This document shows positions 20,089 to 32,600 of a stretch of 64,000 nucleotides of DNA, in pieces (the stretch's first letter is position 1; each line of letters starts with the position of its first letter). Both the position numbers and the translations under genes were made by a program. This stretch comes from Elusimicrobiota bacterium. Its GTDB lineage: Bacteria; CAYTYR01; UBA6262. The notes under the pieces are model-generated. The model was not told the DNA's origin. It saw only the letters and a list, made by a program, of their open reading frames with translations, and ran no database searches. The stretch is taken from positions 23,757 through 87,756 of the forward strand of contig PMCA01000004.1 in assembly GCA_003153935.1 (NCBI GenBank). Reading direction: 5' to 3'.

Positions 20089-21318
20089 ATGGCGAAAACC
20101 TACGCGGAGATCAATGAGAAAATTAAAAAAGGCCAGGCGGTGATAGTTACCGCCGAGGAAATAATCGATATTGTCGAAGATAAGGGTATCAAGAAAGCGG
20201 CCCAGGAAGTAGATGTGGTCACTACCGGTACCTTCGGTCCGATGTGTTCCAGCGGCGCTTTTTTGAATTTCGGGCATACCCAGCCGCGCATCAAGATCGG
20301 CGGCGGGCACGCTTACCTTAATAATGTCCCGGCGTACGCCGGTTTGGCGGCAGTGGACGTCTACATCGGCGCCACAGCCATACCGGACGATGACCCGCGC
20401 AACAAAGTATATCCGGGTGAATTTGAATATGGCGGCGGTCATGTGATCGAGGAGCTGGTCGCCGGCAAGGATGTCCGTTTGGAGGTATCTTCTTACGGCA
20501 CGGATTGTTATCCGCGGCGCAAATTAGAAACCCTGGTCAATATAAAAGATATCAATGAAGCCGTGCTCTTCAGCCCGCGTAACGCCTATCAGAATTATAA
20601 CTGCGCGGTGAACCTGGCTGAGCGGATCATTTATACTTATATGGGGGTATTGCAGCCCAACCTGGGCAACGCCACTTTTTGCAGCGCGGCCCAATTATCG
20701 CCATTGCTAAATGACCCGCTTTACCGGACCATCGGTATTGGCACTAAGATATTTTTGGGCGGTGGCACCGGTTTCGTGGCCTGGCACGGTACCCAGCATA
20801 ATCCCGCGGTTAAAAGGAAAGATAATGAAACGCCGCAGGCTGGGGCCGGGACCCTGGCGGTGATCGGGGACCTTAAGCAGATGAAACCAGCCTGGCTGCG
20901 GGGCAGTTCCTTCCTGGGTTATGGCGCAACCCTGACCGTGGGTATCGGGGTGCCCATTCCTATACTGGACGAGGAAATCTGCCGGAACACCGCAGTGAGA
21001 AATAGGGATATCTGGACCCAGGTGGTGGATTACGGTAAAAACTATCCTAACAATATCGCCGGCAGTCTGGGCGAAGTTAATTATGAGCAATTGTTTAACG
21101 GCGAGATAGAAGTTCAAGGTAAAAAATTGGCAGCGACGCCATTGTCCAGTTATGCCAAGGCCCGGGAAATAGCCGGTATCCTGAAAACCTGGATCAAGAA
21201 AGGCGAATTCACGCTAACCGAACCGGTGCAGACGCTGCCCGGCCTGGAATCCGGCGCCACCGTGAAGAGTTTGCGTGAACGTCCGATAAAACAAAGCAAG
21301 AGTGAGCGGAGGGATTAA
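20089..21318 (+). CDS. DUF39 homocysteine biosynthesis protein (aspartate-semialdehyde sulfurtransferase type)
   Basis: The 409-residue product matches the DUF39 family, which with an NIL-ferredoxin partner makes homocysteine from aspartate semialdehyde in methanogens. Two cysteines sit in strongly family-like contexts: Cys53 (GPMCSSGAFLN) and Cys140 (YGTDCYPRR). Glycine-rich IKIGGGHAY and FLGGGTGFVAWHG also fit. It ends soon after the catalytic part, without obvious CBS domains, which longer archaeal versions carry. The stop overlaps the ferredoxin start (TAATG), as expected for a two-part enzyme. Cytoplasmic. Confidence 0.85.
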   Translation: MAKTYAEINEKIKKGQAVIVTAEEIIDIVEDKGIKKAAQEVDVVTTGTFGPMCSSGAFLNFGHTQPRIKIGGGHAYLNNVPAYAGLAAVDVYIGATAIPDDDPRNKVYPGEFEYGGGHVIEELVAGKDVRLEVSSYGTDCYPRRKLETLVNIKDINEAVLFSPRNAYQNYNCAVNLAERIIYTYMGVLQPNLGNATFCSAAQLSPLLNDPLYRTIGIGTKIFLGGGTGFVAWHGTQHNPAVKRKDNETPQAGAGTLAVIGDLKQMKPAWLRGSSFLGYGATLTVGIGVPIPILDEEICRNTAVRNRDIWTQVVDYGKNYPNNIAGSLGEVNYEQLFNGEIEVQGKKLAATPLSSYAKAREIAGILKTWIKKGEFTLTEPVQTLPGLESGATVKSLRERPIKQSKSERRD

Positions 21319-21728
21319 TGATCGTTTCCCGAAAGATAATATTACATTTTCCCAAAGATATGGTAGAGCAACCTCTGGTCAGCCGGCTGGCCAAGGATTT
21401 TGACCTGGAATTCAACATCCTGAAAGCCTCGGTTACTCCTAATGAAGAAGGCATTATGCATTTGGCGATCAAAGGGGAAAAAGGTAATTACAGTAAAGGC
21501 GTTGAGTATTTAACCAAGGCGGGGGTGAAAGTACAGCAAATGGGGCAGGAGATAAAACGGAACGATGACCGCTGCACTCATTGCGGTCTGTGCGTTTCGG
21601 TCTGTCCTACGCCGGCGCTGGTGATCGATAAGAAAACCAGGGAAGTCGTTTTTGATTCCGGGCATTGCGTGGCCTGCGAAATGTGCGTGCGGGTCTGTCC
21701 CGTCAAAGCCATGGAAATTCGTTTTTAG
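21318..21728 (+). CDS. NIL-domain ferredoxin, partner of DUF39
   Basis: The 136-residue product has an N-terminal NIL domain (about 1-75, the domain also found at the end of MetN transporters) and two [4Fe-4S] motifs: [12 protein letters not shown] and [12 protein letters not shown]. In characterised methanogens the equivalent protein supplies electrons or sulfur to DUF39 in homocysteine formation. It is translationally coupled to DUF39 and 8 bases before cysK. Confidence 0.88.
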   Translation: MIVSRKIILHFPKDMVEQPLVSRLAKDFDLEFNILKASVTPNEEGIMHLAIKGEKGNYSKGVEYLTKAGVKVQQMGQEIKRNDDRCTHCGLCVSVCPTPALVIDKKTREVVFDSGHCVACEMCVRVCPVKAMEIRF

Positions 21729-21736
21729 GAGAATAT

Positions 21737-22654
21737 ATGTCAAAACCTGATATAGCTAAAAGTGTCTTGCATCTTATAGGCCATACGCCTCTGGTCCAGC
21801 TTAATAAATTGCCGGACGCGGAAAGCGCCAAAGTGCTGGCCAAGGTGGAATTTTTTAATCCGGGGGGGAGTATCAAGGACCGGATCTGCCTGGCGATGGT
21901 GGAGGACGCGGAGAAAAGGGGCTTGCTTAAACCGGGCGGGACCATTGTCGAACCCACCAGCGGTAATACCGGTATCGGCCTGGCTTTCGTCGCGGCGGTA
22001 AAAGGCTACAAGCTGATCCTGACCATGCCGGAAACTATGAGCGTTGAGAGGCGGAAACTGCTGGCGGTTTACGGTGCGGAAGTGGTGCTGACGCCTGGCG
22101 CCGATGGTATGAAGGGCGCAATTAAAAAAGCCATGGAACTAAAAGAACAGAATAGTGGTTATTACATGCCGCAACAGTTTAACAATCCCGCCAATCCGGA
22201 AATACACAGGCAGACGACGGCGAGGGAAATAATAGAAGCCACCGGGAAAAATGTGGATGCTTTTGTCGCCGGGGTAGGCACAGGCGGCACGCTGACCGGA
22301 GTGGGAGAAGTGCTGAAAAAAGAAATTTCCGGCGTAAAGATCGTTGCCGTGGAACCGGCCGGCAGCCCTGTCCTGTCAGGCGGGAAGATGGGACATCATG
22401 AGATACAGGGTATAGGCGCGGGGTTTGTGCCGATGGTCCTTAATACAAAAATAATAGATGATATCATTACTATAAAAGATGACGAAGCCATGGATTGCGC
22501 GCGCAGGCTGGCTAAAGAGGAAGGATTATTCGTAGGCATATCCTCGGGCGCCAATGTTTTTGCGGCGTTAAGGGTAGCTAAGCAGCTTGGTAAGGGAAAA
22601 ACAGTGGTGACCGTGTTACCAGATACTGGAGAAAGATATTTGAGTATTTGGTAA
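21737..22654 (+). CDS. cysK: Cysteine synthase A (copy 1)
   Basis: ATG 21737 is chosen because AGGAG (21727-21731) precedes it; the longer frame starting at 21665 only overlaps the ferredoxin. The 305-residue PLP enzyme has PLP lysine Lys47 (NPGGSIKDR), [13 protein letters not shown], the glycine loop [13 protein letters not shown] and the C-terminal [11 protein letters not shown]. It makes cysteine from O-acetylserine and sulfide. A second, closely related cysK lies at 24573. No serine acetyltransferase gene is in the window. Confidence 0.93.
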   Translation: MSKPDIAKSVLHLIGHTPLVQLNKLPDAESAKVLAKVEFFNPGGSIKDRICLAMVEDAEKRGLLKPGGTIVEPTSGNTGIGLAFVAAVKGYKLILTMPETMSVERRKLLAVYGAEVVLTPGADGMKGAIKKAMELKEQNSGYYMPQQFNNPANPEIHRQTTAREIIEATGKNVDAFVAGVGTGGTLTGVGEVLKKEISGVKIVAVEPAGSPVLSGGKMGHHEIQGIGAGFVPMVLNTKIIDDIITIKDDEAMDCARRLAKEEGLFVGISSGANVFAALRVAKQLGKGKTVVTVLPDTGERYLSIW

Positions 22655-22662
22655 AATAATAC

Positions 22663-22711
22663 TTGACAGGTTTTAGATAGTATGATATATGTATATTAAG
22701 TAGATAGACAT
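22663..22711 (+). promoter_or_regulatory. Promoter and operator of the Rrf2 regulator gene
   Basis: TTGACA at 22663-22668 and TATATG at 22686-22691, spacer 17. A 23-bp palindrome at 22689-22711 (arms ATGTATA and TAGACAT, centre AAGTA) overlaps the -10, implying autorepression. It is the cleanest of the three related sites. Confidence 0.65.
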
Positions 22712-22741
22712 TGTAGTGTTTATGGAGAGGGAAGAAAGCAA

Positions 22742-23191
22742 ATGAAGATATCGTTTCGCGGGGATTATGCCTTGAAAGCCATACTGGACCTGTCCCTTCA
22801 TTATAATAAGGGACTGGTAAGGATCCAGGAGATCGCCAAGCGGCAGGACATCCCGATAAAATATTTGGAACAGATCTTGCTGGCATTAAAGGGCGCCGGT
22901 TTTGTGAAGAGCCAAAGAGGCGCCAAAGGGGGGTATTACCTGGCCAAGAAGCCCAAAGATATTAAGTTGGGCGAAATTGTCAGGTTGATGGAAGGCCCAG
23001 TTTCCCCGATCACCTGCGTCAGCAAGAGCTGTTACCAAAAATGTAATGAGGAGAAAAAGTGCGTGTTCCGGCCAGTTTGGGAAAAAGTCAGAAAAATAAC
23101 GGAAGGGGTGGTGGACGAAGTAAGTTTCGAGGACATGTGCAAGCAATATAACGAGAGAAACAAAAAAGAACTGCAGATGTATTACATCTAA
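22742..23191 (+). CDS. Rrf2 family regulator, probable cysteine/sulfur repressor
   Basis: The 149-residue protein begins MKISFRGDYALKAILDL, typical of Rrf2. The winged helix includes IPIKYLEQILLALKGAGFVKSQRG with recognition residues and AKGGYYLAKKP. Four cysteines at 92, 97, 101 and 107 could hold an Fe-S cluster, unlike CymR of Bacillus, which senses sulfur state through the CysK partner. Flanked by cysK and metY and preceded by a palindrome shared with both flanking operons, it is the best candidate regulator of this sulfur island. Ligand and mode are inferred. Confidence 0.87.
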   Translation: MKISFRGDYALKAILDLSLHYNKGLVRIQEIAKRQDIPIKYLEQILLALKGAGFVKSQRGAKGGYYLAKKPKDIKLGEIVRLMEGPVSPITCVSKSCYQKCNEEKKCVFRPVWEKVRKITEGVVDEVSFEDMCKQYNERNKKELQMYYI

Positions 23192-23214
23192 TTTTTTTAA
23201 ACTATATCACTACT

Positions 23215-24553
<1,339 letters not shown>

Positions 24554-24572
24554 TAAAAATGAGGTGAATAAA

Positions 24573-25511
24573 ATGACAAAGATCTATGAAGATATTACTA
24601 AAACCATAGGAAATACTCCTTTAGTGAAGATAAACCAGCCGGCCAGGAATACCAGTGCCACCGTGCTGGCTAAATTGGAGTCGTTTAACCCGCTATCCAG
24701 TGTCAAAGACCGTCTTGGTTTGGCCTTGATCGAGGCAGGGGAAAAAGCCGGATTACTGAAACACGATACGGTGATCATAGAACCAACCAGCGGTAATACC
24801 GGTATCGCTTTGGCCTTTATCGCCGCCGCCAGGGGTTACAAACTCATCTTAACTATGCCTGAGACTATGAGCATTGAGCGCCGCCAACTGCTTAAGATAT
24901 TCGGCGCGGAGCTAGTGCTGACCGAAGGCTCTAAAGGAATGAAAGGAGCGGTGGAGAAAGCCGAAGAGCTGGCTAAAAAGACACCGAATAGTTTCATTCC
25001 ACAGCAATTCGTCAATCCGGCGAATCCGGAAATACACCGCCGCACAACGGCGGAAGAGATCTGGAGTGATACTGATGGCAAAGTTGATTATTTTGTGTCC
25101 GGTATCGGCACCGGGGGTACGATCACCGGAGTAGGGGAAGTATTGAAGAAAAAAAATCCCCAAGTGAAAGTGATCGCCGTAGAGCCAAAGGATTCGCCAG
25201 TATTAAGCGGAGGCAAACCGGGGCCGCATAAGATACAGGGAATAGGGGCAGGATTTGTGCCGGCGGTCCTTAATACCAAGATCTATGACGAGATAATTCA
25301 AGTAGCCAATGAAGATGCCGGTAAGACCGCTAGGCAATTGGCCAAAGAAGAAGGTATACTAGTAGGCATTTCCAGCGGGGCGGCTTTATGGGCGGCCTTA
25401 CAGATTGCCCAGAGGCCGGAGGCGGCCGGCAAAACCATTGTAGTAATATTACCGGACACAGGAGAGAGATATCTTTCCACCTGGTTATTCGCCGAAGATA
25501 CCGCAAAATAA
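24573..25511 (+). CDS. cysK: Cysteine synthase A (copy 2)
   Basis: ATG 24573 is preferred to the GTG at 24564, since GAGGTGA (24561-24567) serves as ribosome binding site. The 312-residue product has PLP Lys45 (NPLSSVKDR), [26 protein letters not shown] and [11 protein letters not shown]. It is clearly a paralogue of copy 1, but has SSVKD instead of GSIKD and a longer C-terminus. Both should make cysteine from O-acetylserine and sulfide. One copy could serve as a regulatory partner or accept O-acetylhomoserine, but sequence does not decide. Confidence 0.92.
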   Translation: MTKIYEDITKTIGNTPLVKINQPARNTSATVLAKLESFNPLSSVKDRLGLALIEAGEKAGLLKHDTVIIEPTSGNTGIALAFIAAARGYKLILTMPETMSIERRQLLKIFGAELVLTEGSKGMKGAVEKAEELAKKTPNSFIPQQFVNPANPEIHRRTTAEEIWSDTDGKVDYFVSGIGTGGTITGVGEVLKKKNPQVKVIAVEPKDSPVLSGGKPGPHKIQGIGAGFVPAVLNTKIYDEIIQVANEDAGKTARQLAKEEGILVGISSGAALWAALQIAQRPEAAGKTIVVILPDTGERYLSTWLFAEDTAK

Positions 25512-25525
25512 CGGAGTTGATCCTA

Positions 25526-26677
25526 ATGAGCAACAAAAATAGTGTTGGGAAAATCGATAAGAAATATTTTAATTTTGCCGAGCCGCCAAATGAGCTGCTT
25601 CTGGAGTCAGGAGAGAAGCTTGGACCGATCAAGGTGGCTTACGAAACCTATGGCACTCTGAATGATGACCAGAGCAACGCTATCCTGGTGGAGCATGCTT
25701 TTTCCGGTGACGCCCACGCCGCCGGATGCTACGAGGGGGATGAAAAGCCCGGCTGGTGGGATGACCTGATCGGCCCGGGCAAGGCTTTGGATACGGATAA
25801 GTACTTTATTATATGCTCCAATGTCATCGGCGGTTGCAAGGGCAGTACCGGGCCGTCTTCCATTCATCCGGGGACTGACAAACCCTATGCTTTGACTTTT
25901 CCCGTAGTTACGATTGCTGATATGGTTAAAGTACAAAAACATTTAGTTAACCATTTGGGCATTAAGAAGCTTCTAAGCGTGATCGGCGGCTCCATGGGCG
26001 GGATGCAGGTGTTGCAATGGGTAGCTTCATATCCGGAAAGTATACTATCCGCTATTCCCATAGCCACTACGCTAAAACATTCCCCTCAACAGATAGCTTT
26101 TAATGAGGTGGGTCGCCAAGCCGTAATGGCTGATCCTGCCTGGTTGAACGGCAATTACTATGATTACGGACAGCCGGAGCGGGGATTGGCCGTAGCCCGG
26201 ATGATCGGTCACATTACCTATATGAGCGACCGGTCCATGGAAGAGAAATTCTCCCGCAAGTTGAAAGAAAAGAACAAGAACCTGAAATTCACGACGGACT
26301 TTGAAGTAGAGGGATACCTGAAATACCGCGGCGACACCTTTGTTAAACGATTCGACGCGAATTCTTATCTATACATAACCAAGGCGATGGACTATTTCGA
26401 CCTCTCCGGAGATAAACTGATCCCTAAAAATAAAAAACCAGAGGTCAGGTTTTTGGTCATCGCTTTCAAATCCGATTGGCTGTATCCGGCCTACCAGGCC
26501 CAGGACATCGTCAAACTACTGAAGTCGCGCAATATTAACACCACCTATTGCGAGATAGATTCAACCTACGGCCATGATGCTTTCCTGGTAGAGATCGAGA
26601 AAGAATCGCACCTGATCAGGCATTTCCTGCGCAGTGTTTCAGGGGAAAATGGAGAGAGTGATGGATATTCAATCTAA
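25526..26677 (+). CDS. metX: Homoserine O-acetyltransferase
   Basis: ATG 25526 follows GGAG at 25513-25516; the longer frame from 25388 runs through cysK2 and is spurious. The 383-residue alpha/beta hydrolase has nucleophile Ser156 ([12 protein letters not shown]), FSGDAHAAG, and the C-terminal Asp (FKSDWLYP) and His (TYGHDAFL) of the triad. It acylates homoserine for MetY. Members of this family paired with MetW can use acetyl- or succinyl-CoA, so acetyl is an assumption. It overlaps metW by 17 bases. Confidence 0.92.
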   Translation: MSNKNSVGKIDKKYFNFAEPPNELLLESGEKLGPIKVAYETYGTLNDDQSNAILVEHAFSGDAHAAGCYEGDEKPGWWDDLIGPGKALDTDKYFIICSNVIGGCKGSTGPSSIHPGTDKPYALTFPVVTIADMVKVQKHLVNHLGIKKLLSVIGGSMGGMQVLQWVASYPESILSAIPIATTLKHSPQQIAFNEVGRQAVMADPAWLNGNYYDYGQPERGLAVARMIGHITYMSDRSMEEKFSRKLKEKNKNLKFTTDFEVEGYLKYRGDTFVKRFDANSYLYITKAMDYFDLSGDKLIPKNKKPEVRFLVIAFKSDWLYPAYQAQDIVKLLKSRNINTTYCEIDSTYGHDAFLVEIEKESHLIRHFLRSVSGENGESDGYSI

Positions 26678-27290
26678 CCCGCCAAAAAAAGGCGAGGCAA
26701 GCATAAGCTTTGAGCACCGGCTGATCGCTGGCCTGGTCGACCCTAAAACTACGGTCTTGGACCTGGGTTGCGGGGACGGGGAGTTGCTGGCGTATTTGAG
26801 CAAGACTAAACAAGTAAGCGGTCAGGGCATAGAAATAGATGAACAGGCCATTTATAAGTGTGTGGCGAAGGGCTTGAGCGTGTTTCATGGCGACCTTGAT
26901 TCGGGGCTGAAAGATTGGGATGACCGGTCTTTTGATTATGTGGTCCTGGACCAAAGCTTACAGCAATTGATCCATCCGGATACCGTGCTGCAGGAAGCCC
27001 TGCGTTTGGGTAAAGAAGTGATCATTGGGTTCCCTAATTTTGTTCATTACCGGTCACGCTGGCAGCTGGCTTTCAAAGGGAAGGTGCCGGTAACCACATC
27101 CCTGCCTTACGAATGGTTCAACACGCCTAACCTGCATTTCCTGAGCCTGCTGGACTTCGAGGATTATTGCGCGAAACGGGGGATAACCGTCGAGAAAAAG
27201 ATTTTCCTAAGCGGCAACAAGATCATCAAGTTCCTGCCGAATCTGCGGGCGGAAACAGGAATATTCCTTATCTCTGCCCAGGGGAAATAA
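26661..27290 (+). CDS. metW: Methionine biosynthesis protein MetW
   Basis: I place the start at ATG 26661 ([10 protein letters not shown]), with GGAGAG at 26651-26656; earlier starts lie deeper in metX without a ribosome binding site. The 209-residue protein is a class I SAM-methyltransferase fold with [12 protein letters not shown] and [12 protein letters not shown] plus [13 protein letters not shown], the MetW hallmarks. In proteobacteria metW always sits beside metX and is thought to assist or modify homoserine acylation. The biochemical role is not settled. Confidence 0.9.
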   Translation: MDIQSNPPKKGEASISFEHRLIAGLVDPKTTVLDLGCGDGELLAYLSKTKQVSGQGIEIDEQAIYKCVAKGLSVFHGDLDSGLKDWDDRSFDYVVLDQSLQQLIHPDTVLQEALRLGKEVIIGFPNFVHYRSRWQLAFKGKVPVTTSLPYEWFNTPNLHFLSLLDFEDYCAKRGITVEKKIFLSGNKIIKFLPNLRAETGIFLISAQGK

Positions 27291-27315
27291 GTCAATATTA
27301 TGTGCCATTGCATTC

Positions 27316-27344
27316 TTAACAAGACCTTGGCGAAATGCTATAAT
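27316..27344 (+). promoter_or_regulatory. Extended -10 promoter of the metal-efflux operon
   Basis: TTAACA at 27316-27321, 17-base spacer, perfect TATAAT at 27339-27344 preceded by TGC (extended -10). No CueR/MerR-type long spacer is present, so direct MerR activation is unlikely. Confidence 0.7.
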
Positions 27345-27379
27345 TGTAAAAGCGATTTTTACCGGTAAAGGCGGCAAAT

Positions 27380-28642
27380 ATGCGGCTCTGCATAAAAAGA
27401 ATAAGGTTCATACTTATTACAGCGGGCTTCTTGGCTGGCGCGGTGAGTTTTACTTATTGCGGCGAGGTAAAAACCATATCTCTTGATGAAGTAGTGGCTA
27501 TGGCTAAGCAGGATAACCCGCAAATCAAGGCGGCGCAGCAGAAATACCTGGCGGCGGAAAGCCGTGTGAAAAGCGCCTACAGCCTGCCTGATCCCTGGGT
27601 GGGATTTGAATACTGGGGATTTCCCCAGGGGTCTATGGATTCAGCGGGCATTGAGCAAAAAATGTACACTTTTACCCAGGAAATACCCTGGCCCGGCAAA
27701 TTATCGCTGCGGGCCAAAATTGCCGCCAGTTCAGCGGATATAACCAACTCCGCCTATAATGACAAAGTGCGGGAAATCATAAAACAGGTCAAGCAAGCTT
27801 ATGCTGACATGTTTTTTGCTTATAAGGCTATAGAGGTGAACCAGAAGAATAGTGATATACTTTCCCAAATGATCAAGGTCAGTGAAGGGAAATACCAGAC
27901 CGGGAAAGCCACCCTGGCCGAAGTGCTGAAGATTAAAGTTGAATCAGCCAAATTAAATAACGATTTGCTGGCCTCGCAGAATCAAAAACAAATTGCCCAG
28001 GCCAAACTGGATAGCCTGTTGAATAGGAAAACAGCGGATGAACTTGGGCAACCGGTTTACGCGGATGAGCCAAATTTCCCTTATCAGGAAGAATCATTGT
28101 TAAAGCTGGCACTGGAGCAGAGGCCGGAGTTAAACGCGGCCCGTTCCGGTATTCATCAGGGCGAGTTGAATCTATCCTTGACGAAACGTGAATATCTGCC
28201 CGATTTCATGGTGAGCTACAAACAAAGAGTGCAGGCTGGCAACTGGAAGGGTTGGGATGGCATGTTCAGCTTTACCATTCCTTTATGGTTCTGGCAAAAA
28301 CAGGGAAATATGGTCCAGGAAATGCAGGCCGAGAGAAAAATGGCCGCAGCGGATTACCAGGTTATGGAGAACGAAGTTATTTTTGAAGTAAAGCAGGCCT
28401 ATTTAAAAGCGGAATCGTCCTGGTGGAAAGTGAATCTTTCCCGGGATACGATGGTGCCGCAGAGCGAGCAGGTTTTGCGCTTGACGCAAACCGGTTATGA
28501 AACTGACAAAGCGGAATTCCAGGATTTATTGGACAGCAGGAGAATGTACCAGGAAGCGGAGCTGGATTATTATAAGGACATAGCCGATTATCAAACAGCT
28601 AAGGCCGAACTGGAACAGATGGTCGGGACGGATTTACCTTAG
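27380..28642 (+). CDS. TolC-family outer membrane efflux channel
   Basis: The 420-residue product has an N-terminal signal (about 10-30) and the paired outer-membrane efflux repeats of long amphipathic helices (ISLDEVVAMAKQDNPQIKAA; later LALEQRPELNAARSGI). It forms the trimeric exit duct of the tripartite pump with the two following genes (10 and 11 base spacings). In metal-resistance operons this position is CusC/CzcC. Confidence 0.87.
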   Translation: MRLCIKRIRFILITAGFLAGAVSFTYCGEVKTISLDEVVAMAKQDNPQIKAAQQKYLAAESRVKSAYSLPDPWVGFEYWGFPQGSMDSAGIEQKMYTFTQEIPWPGKLSLRAKIAASSADITNSAYNDKVREIIKQVKQAYADMFFAYKAIEVNQKNSDILSQMIKVSEGKYQTGKATLAEVLKIKVESAKLNNDLLASQNQKQIAQAKLDSLLNRKTADELGQPVYADEPNFPYQEESLLKLALEQRPELNAARSGIHQGELNLSLTKREYLPDFMVSYKQRVQAGNWKGWDGMFSFTIPLWFWQKQGNMVQEMQAERKMAAADYQVMENEVIFEVKQAYLKAESSWWKVNLSRDTMVPQSEQVLRLTQTGYETDKAEFQDLLDSRRMYQEAELDYYKDIADYQTAKAELEQMVGTDLP

Positions 28643-28651
28643 GGGGAAACA

Positions 28652-29683
28652 ATGAAAAAATGCGTTTGGATAATTATAATATTAATACTGATAGCCGCGA
28701 TATTCGTGGCCAGAAAGAAACAGCCTGCGCTTTCTGCGGCGCCGGAGAAGAAGATCATGTTTTATCGGAACCCCATGAATCCGGAAGTTACATCGCCGGT
28801 GCCCATGAAAGATTCCATGGGTATGGATTATGTCCCTGTTTACTCCGAGGGAGAAAAAGAGCAGGCCACTGAACCGGGAGTGTATATTAATCCGGAAAAA
28901 CAGCAGTTAATAGGCATAAAAAAGTCCCTAGTGGAGAAAAGAAGGTTGATCGACCAGATAAACACCGTGGGGACGGTAGCCTATGATACTGATCTTTATG
29001 TGGCCCAGCAGGAATACCTGGAAATATTGAAATTGAACCAGGCTGACAATAATCTGATCTCCGCCTCCGAACGCAAACTTTACCTGATGGGCATGAGCCG
29101 GGACCAGATAAAACAGCTGGCCGAGCAGGGAAAGTCGGAAGAAAATCTTTACTTGCCTGAAAACGGGGAGAAGGTATGGATCTACCTGAGCATTCATGAA
29201 TATCAAATAGGCCTGGTACATCAGGACGAAGTTATAAATGTAAAAACAGCGGCGGCACCGGGAGAGACGTTCCAGGGAAAGATATCTTCGATCAGTCCGG
29301 TGCTTGACCAGAACACCCGTGCCATACAGGTCCGGGCTGAGGTAGCCAATCCCGGACACCGGTTGAAGCCGCAAATGTTCGTCGATGTCAAGATCGATAT
29401 CGACCTGGGGATCAAGCTGGCGGTGCCGGTTACTGCGGTTGTTTATACCGGTGAACGCAATGTGGTTTATGTGGCCGGCCAGGATGGTTATTTTGCCGCC
29501 AGGGAAATAAAAGTGGGAGCCAAGACCGAGGATTATTATGAGATCCTCTCCGGATTAAAAGAGGGTGAGGAAGTAGTAACAGCCGGTAATTTCTTTGTGG
29601 ATTCGGAAAGCAATTTAAAAGCCGCTACTCCTTCGACAGGTTCAGGACAAGTACCCGCGACGGACTCGGGAGCGAACCAATAA
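28652..29683 (+). CDS. cusB: Heavy-metal RND periplasmic adaptor (CusB-like)
   Basis: The 343-residue membrane-fusion protein has an N-terminal anchor (about 5-20), then a heavy-metal-binding domain with the Met/Pro pattern FYRNPMNP, VPMKDSMGMDY (about 37-65), barrel-sandwich and beta-barrel parts, and PVTAVVYTGERNVVYVAGQDG. It bridges pump and channel and may hand metal to CusA. Methionine-rich ligands favour Cu(I)/Ag(I) over Zn. The last approximately 20 residues (TPSTGSGQ onward) look like an inserted short DNA repeat rather than adaptor sequence. Confidence 0.87.
   Translation: MKKCVWIIIILILIAAIFVARKKQPALSAAPEKKIMFYRNPMNPEVTSPVPMKDSMGMDYVPVYSEGEKEQATEPGVYINPEKQQLIGIKKSLVEKRRLIDQINTVGTVAYDTDLYVAQQEYLEILKLNQADNNLISASERKLYLMGMSRDQIKQLAEQGKSEENLYLPENGEKVWIYLSIHEYQIGLVHQDEVINVKTAAAPGETFQGKISSISPVLDQNTRAIQVRAEVANPGHRLKPQMFVDVKIDIDLGIKLAVPVTAVVYTGERNVVYVAGQDGYFAAREIKVGAKTEDYYEILSGLKEGEEVVTAGNFFVDSESNLKAATPSTGSGQVPATDSGANQ
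29629..29656 (+). repeat. Short interspersed repeat-like segment encoding PSTGSGQ
   Basis: CCTTCGACAGG followed by TTCAGGACAAG at the 3' end of cusB. From memory, closely similar sequence recurs in many metagenome-derived genomes, where it reads as PSTGSGQ or FDRLRT depending on frame. Only one copy is visible here. Confidence 0.4.
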
Positions 29684-29693
29684 TGGAGCGATA

Positions 29694-32600
29694 ATGGGTA
29701 ATTTCATCGAAAACTTAATTGATTTTTGCGCCAGGAATAAAATGGTCGTCTTGATACTGGTTGCCATGGCGGTTGTTGGCGGTATTTTCGCCATGAAAAA
29801 CGTGTCCCTGGACGCTATCCCTGATCTTTCGGATACACAGGTGATCGTTTTTTCCCGCTGGGACCGGCCGCCCCAGGTGATAGAGGACCAGGTTACCTAT
29901 CCAATCGTGGCCGCTTTGCTGGGCGCGCCTAATGTTAAAGATGTCCGCGGGTTCTCCGATTATGGTTTTTCCTACGTTTATGTGATCTTTGAAGACGGCA
30001 CCGATGTTTACTGGGCCCGTTCCCGGGTGTTGGAATACCTGTCCAAAGTAATGCCCCAGTTGCCTCAGGGAGTACAAACAGAACTGGGTCCGGACGCTAC
30101 CGGGGTGGGTTGGGTTTATGAATACGCATTGGTAGACGAGACAGGAAAACATTCTTTAGACGAGTTAACCACTTTCCAGAATTGGCACTTGAAGTACGCT
30201 TTGCAGTCCGTCAAGGGAGTAGCGGAAGTGGCCAGTGTCGGTGGTTTTACCAAACAATACCAGGTAGTTATAGATCCGAACGCGTTACATTCCTATAATA
30301 TTTCCTTGAACGATGTAATAATGGATATCCAGAGATCCAACCAGGAAGCAGGCGCTCGCTTGCTGGATATATCCGGCAAAGAATATATGGTTACCATCCG
30401 CGGCTACCTGCAATCCCTGCAGGATATACAGGAAATAGTGATCAAAACCGGGACGAACGGAGTCCCAGTAAAGATTAAGGATGTAGCTACTGTACAATTA
30501 GGGCCGGATATCCGCCGGGGCGTGGCCGAGCTTGACGGCAAAGGCGAAGTAGTTGGCGGCATTGTAGTTATGCGTTATAAGGAAAACGCGCTGAAGGTTA
30601 TCGAAAGGATAAAACAAAAGCTGGCGGAGATACAATTGCCCGAAGGCGTTAAGTTGGTGGCCACTTACGATCGCTCGGATCTGATACAGCGGGCGGTAGC
30701 GACTTTAAAGAGCAAGCTTTTTGAGGAAATGCTGGTGGTGAGTATAGTCATCCTCATATTCCTGGTACATTTCCCTTCAGCCATGATCCCTATTATTACC
30801 CTGCCGATAGCCGTTATCATAGCCTTTATCCCGATGTATTTTATGGGGTTGACTTCCAATGTTATGAGCCTGGGAGGAATTGCCATCGCGGTCGGGGCCA
30901 TGGTTGACGCGGCGATCGTTCTTGTGGAAAACGCCCATAAGAAGCTGACCCTTTGGGACGAAACAGGCCAACAGGGGAATTACCAGGAGGTATTGATCTC
31001 CTCAGCTAAAGAAGTGGGCCGGGCTTCTTTTTTCTCCCTATTGGTCATTGCCGTTGCTTTTTTGCCCATATTTACTTTGGAAGGGATCGAGGGCCGTTTA
31101 TTTAAACCCTTAGCCTTTACCAAAACTTTCGCCATGTCCTTCGCGGCGATCCTCTCGATTACCCTGGCTCCGGCCATTATGCTCCTGGTCATCCGCAAGA
31201 ATAAAATCATATTTAAACCCCGGTGGTTATCTGCCCTGTTCAACAAGATCTTTATCGGTACCATACATTCCGAGGATAAGCACCCGGTCAGCAGGGTGCT
31301 GTTCCGGTTGTATGAGCCGGTCGTGCATTACGTACTGAAAAATCCGAAAAAAGTAATAGGCATCGCGGTTATAGTTTTTCTGGTAACTATGCCGTTTTTC
31401 TTCAAGTTGGGGCACGAATTCATGCCGCCATTGAATGAGGGAACGATCTTATACATGCCAACCACGCCTCCGGGGATATCGGTCACTGAAGCGACCAAGC
31501 TGCTGCAGGTACAGGATAAGGTCCTCAAAACCTTTCCGGAAGTTATCAGCGTATTCGGCAAGGCGGGCCGCGCCAATACTTCCACTGACCCGGCGCCTTT
31601 TTCTATGATGGAAACCGTGGTGATGCTGAAGCCGCAGAATGAATGGCGGGGAGTAGCCAGGTGGTATTCTAAGATAATCCCCGGATTTATGCAAGGTCCG
31701 TTCAAGTTGGTCTGGCCGGACAGGATGTCCTGGGATGAGCTGATCAAGGAAATGGACCAAAAATTGCAGATCCCGGGGCAGGTCAATGCCTGGACCATGC
31801 CGATCAAGGCCCGGATAGACATGCTTACCACTGGCGTGCGTACTCCCATAGGCATTAAGATCTACGGTGACGATCTGAAAGAGATCGAGACGATCGGCGC
31901 GGAGATAGAAGGTCTCCTGAGGCCGCTAAAAGGCACCAGGAGTATTTACTCGGAAAGAACCGCCGGAGGCTATTTCGTGAACTTCAACCTGAAGCGTGAC
32001 GCGATCGCGCGGTACGGGTTGACCATAGCCGACGTGCAAATGACGCTGATGTCGGCGATAGGCGGAGAGAATATTACCCAGACTATCGAAGGACGCGAGC
32101 GCTTCCCGGTCAGCATCCGCTATCCGCGTGAACTGCGCGATGACGTAGAGAAGATCAAAAAAACTTATGTTACCAGTGCCGGAGGTATCAGCATCCCCAT
32201 CGCCGAGCTGGCGGAGATCACTTTACAGACCGGACCGTCAATGATCAGAGATGAGAACGGCCGTTTGGCCGGTTATGTTTATATTGACGAAGCTGGTCGT
32301 GATATCGGCAGTTATGTTGATGAAGCCAAGAGGGTCCTTAAAGACAAGTTGACGGTGCCGGCCGGTTATTCCCTGGTATTCAGCGGCCAGTATGAATTAA
32401 TGGAGCGGGTCAAAGAGCGGATGAAAGTAGTATTGCCGCTAACTATATTTATCATCTTCTTCCTGATCTACATGAATACGCGCAGTTATGTTAAGACTTT
32501 CATTATCCTGCTGGCTGTGCCGTTTTCCCTGATCGGCGTGGTTTGGATACTGTACCTGCTGGGATACAATATGAGTATCGGCGTCTGGACCGGTATAATC

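Noticed and set aside
25388..25525. 46-residue N-terminal extension of MetX
   Set aside because: It reads cysK2 DNA out of frame, has unlikely composition and no ribosome binding site; ATG 25526 has one.
27345..27379. MerR/CueR-type metal-responsive operator before the efflux operon
   Set aside because: Spacer is 17 bases, not 19-20, and there is no dyad between -35 and -10.
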